The notes under the pieces are model-generated. The model did no database searches, was not told where the DNA came from, and saw only the letters and a list, made by a program, of their open reading frames with translations. Shown one piece after another: positions 10,251 through 11,349 of a stretch of 11,349 nt of DNA; position 1 is the first letter of the stretch; each line of letters starts with the position of its first letter. The DNA lies in assembly GCA_004151065.3 (NCBI GenBank), contig NWUY0304645726.1:1-11349 (forward strand). The letters are read 5' to 3'. The stretch comes from Larix sibirica (taxonomy: Eukaryota; Streptophyta; Pinopsida; Pinales; Pinaceae). The translations under genes were made by a program, and so were the position numbers.

Positions 10251-10860
10251 TGGTAGATCCCGCAAAAATTGTCGCAATTGTGAACCTACAGGCCCTAATG
10301 TTGGTAAAGCAGTTGTGATCCACCTTGGGACACACCGAGTATTATAGAAGGTTCATATGCAACCATGCATCTATCACTATGCCCTTGGAAAAATTATTGA
10401 AAAGAGAAGAAATTTTCAAATGGAACGGCGACTGTGAAAAATATTTCACAACATTAAAAGAATAAATGGTAAACGGTCCGATCCTAGCATTACCAGATTG
10501 GAAAAAATAGTTCCATGTACATGTGGATGCCTCTGGGATCGCTCTTGGCGCTATATTGACCCTACTAGGGGAAGGTGAGATTGATCATCTAGTTTATTTT
10601 GCTAGCATAAAGCTATAACAGACGAATCACAACTACACAACAATAGAGGGAGAAGGATTGGCCATGATTTATGCATTGCATAAGTTCCACCACTACTTAT
10701 TGGAGGACACTTCAAGTTTTTCATGGATCACTCTGCTCTGAAGTATTTGGTAAACAAGCCAGTGCTGGAAGGTCGAATTTGCAAGTGGCTACTTTTGTTC
10801 CAAGAATGCTCCTTTGAAGTTATAGTCAATCCCATAAAACATAACCATGGACTTGATCAT
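10251..10860 (+). pseudogene. pol: RT connection and RNase H
   Basis: Frame 2 continues with AIVNLQALMLVKQL, a TGA at 10316, then TLGHTEYYRRFICNHASITM and PLEKLLKREEIFKW, the RT thumb and connection. RNase H begins at FHVHVDASGIALGAILTLLG (10511-10570), with its first Asp at 10526-10528. Acidic residues of the second site are in IEGEGLAMIYALHKFHHYLL (10643-10702). One base is missing near 10700, so the end reads in frame 1: MDHSALKYLVNKPVLEGRIC (10723-10782, Asp at 10726), WLLLFQECSFEVIVNPIKHN and GLDHLSCIES. The D-E-D catalytic set is visible. Stops at 10463 (TAA), 10508 (TAG) and 10616 (TAA) interrupt it. RNase H removes the RNA strand after copying. Confidence 0.92.
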
Positions 10861-11349
10861 CTATCATGCATAGAATCTAAAGGACTTGTGGATGACCAGC
10901 TACCAGATGCAACATTGTTTAGAGTGGAATCTGTTACATACCATCACGAGGATATCACATTATTTCTCACCACATGAAAGTCCCCAAATGACTATTCTGC
11001 AACAAAGAAATGTCACTTGGTTGTAAGAGCTGTGGAATATCAGCTAATTGCGAGACAATTATACAAGTTGGGAATTGATGGAATCTTGCGCAAATGTGTC
11101 TTAGATCATGAGCATGAGAGAATTTTATGGGAATGTCATGCCGTAGTTGTGGGAGCACATGTTGGTGGAAAATGCATGGGAAGAAGGGTGCTCTAAGTAG
11201 GACTATGGTGGCCTACATTATTCAAATGCACTAAGGAATATGCTAGAAAATGTGACGCATGTCAGCACATTGGTCGACTCTCTCGAAGGGATGAACTTCC
11301 ATTGCACCTAGTTTGAGCATTGCAACCATTTGAAAAATGGGCAGTTGAT
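10861..11349 (+). pseudogene. pol: Integrase N-terminal zinc-binding domain (partial)
   Basis: Frame 1 continues from RNase H through a short spacer (stop TGA at 10975) to YQLIARQLYKLGIDGILRKC. The zinc-binding HHCC module follows: His at 11137-11139 and 11158-11160 (H-X6-H), then 30 residues, then C-X2-C at 11251 and 11260 (CDACQ). WWPTLFKCTKEYARKCDACQ is typical of plant gypsy integrases. TAA at 11194 and TGA at 11314 interrupt it. The window ends with KWAVD, whose Asp codon (11347-11349) should be the first catalytic residue of the DDE core. The missing core is a window artefact, not a deletion. Integrase inserts the DNA copy into a chromosome. The short spacer from RNase H leaves no room for a second RNase H domain. 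Confidence 0.9.

Larger units (their letters stand above)
4534..11349 (+). mobile_element. Ty3/gypsy LTR retrotransposon, degenerate, 3' end outside window
   Basis: The order LTR - PBS - gag - protease - RT - RNase H - integrase identifies a Ty3/gypsy (Metaviridae-type) element on the + strand. RNase H passes to the integrase zinc domain with only a short spacer, so the second archaeal-type RNase H typical of Tat/Ogre elements is not there. With the Asp-like PBS, this suggests the OTA group nearer Athila, or a related non-angiosperm lineage (inference). The coding part changes frame at least six times (2-1-2-1-3-2-1) and carries many stops, so it cannot make its own proteins. Length inside the window is about 6.8 kb. 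The integrase core, any C-terminal domain, the polypurine tract and the 3' LTR are missing only because the window ends. Confidence 0.9.

Overview
This window looks like intergenic DNA from a large, repeat-rich plant nuclear genome. It is AT-rich, has no intact gene, and holds old transposable elements scarred by in-frame stops and frameshifts. The main element's pol sequence and domain order match Ty3/gypsy elements I associate with gymnosperms and other non-angiosperm land plants. That assignment rests on family knowledge, not on a search. Nothing bacterial or viral-replicon-like is present.

Layout: (1) 1-~250 is a GC-richer block of unknown nature. (2) ~451-544 is a possible tRNA-derived SINE, with A-box-like and B-box-like motifs and an A10 tail. 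(3) ~545-2780 is AT-rich non-coding DNA with simple repeats and small hairpins. (4) ~2785-3160 holds two diverged copies of one unit, ending in a GT/AC microsatellite. (5) 3123-4505 is a broken protein gene whose second half reads as a DUF4283 domain, the domain of plant LINE ORF1 and gag-like proteins, pieced together over three reading frames. (6) 4534-4959 is a candidate 5' LTR bounded by TGTAGT and ACTACA, followed after one base by a primer-binding-site-like sequence at 4961-4976. (7) 5015-11349 is the inside of a Ty3/gypsy element on the + strand, cut off by the window end.

The gypsy element reads in order: an unknown gag N-terminal segment; a charged and Ser/Asn-rich linker; a gag capsid-like domain; five CCHC zinc knuckles in two groups (two intact, three damaged); a linker; an aspartic protease; a second gag-like module; reverse transcriptase; RNase H; and the integrase zinc-binding domain. 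The window ends on the codon that should be the first catalytic Asp of the integrase core. The rest of integrase and the 3' LTR must lie beyond position 11349. At least six reading-frame changes (2-1-2-1-3-2-1) and dozens of stops make it non-autonomous. In life the gag part would have packaged the RNA. Protease, RT/RNase H and integrase would have matured the particle, copied the RNA and inserted the DNA.

The most interesting points are the five-knuckle array, the extra gag-like module between protease and RT, and a DUF4283 pseudogene immediately upstream of the LTR with no LINE endonuclease or RT after it.
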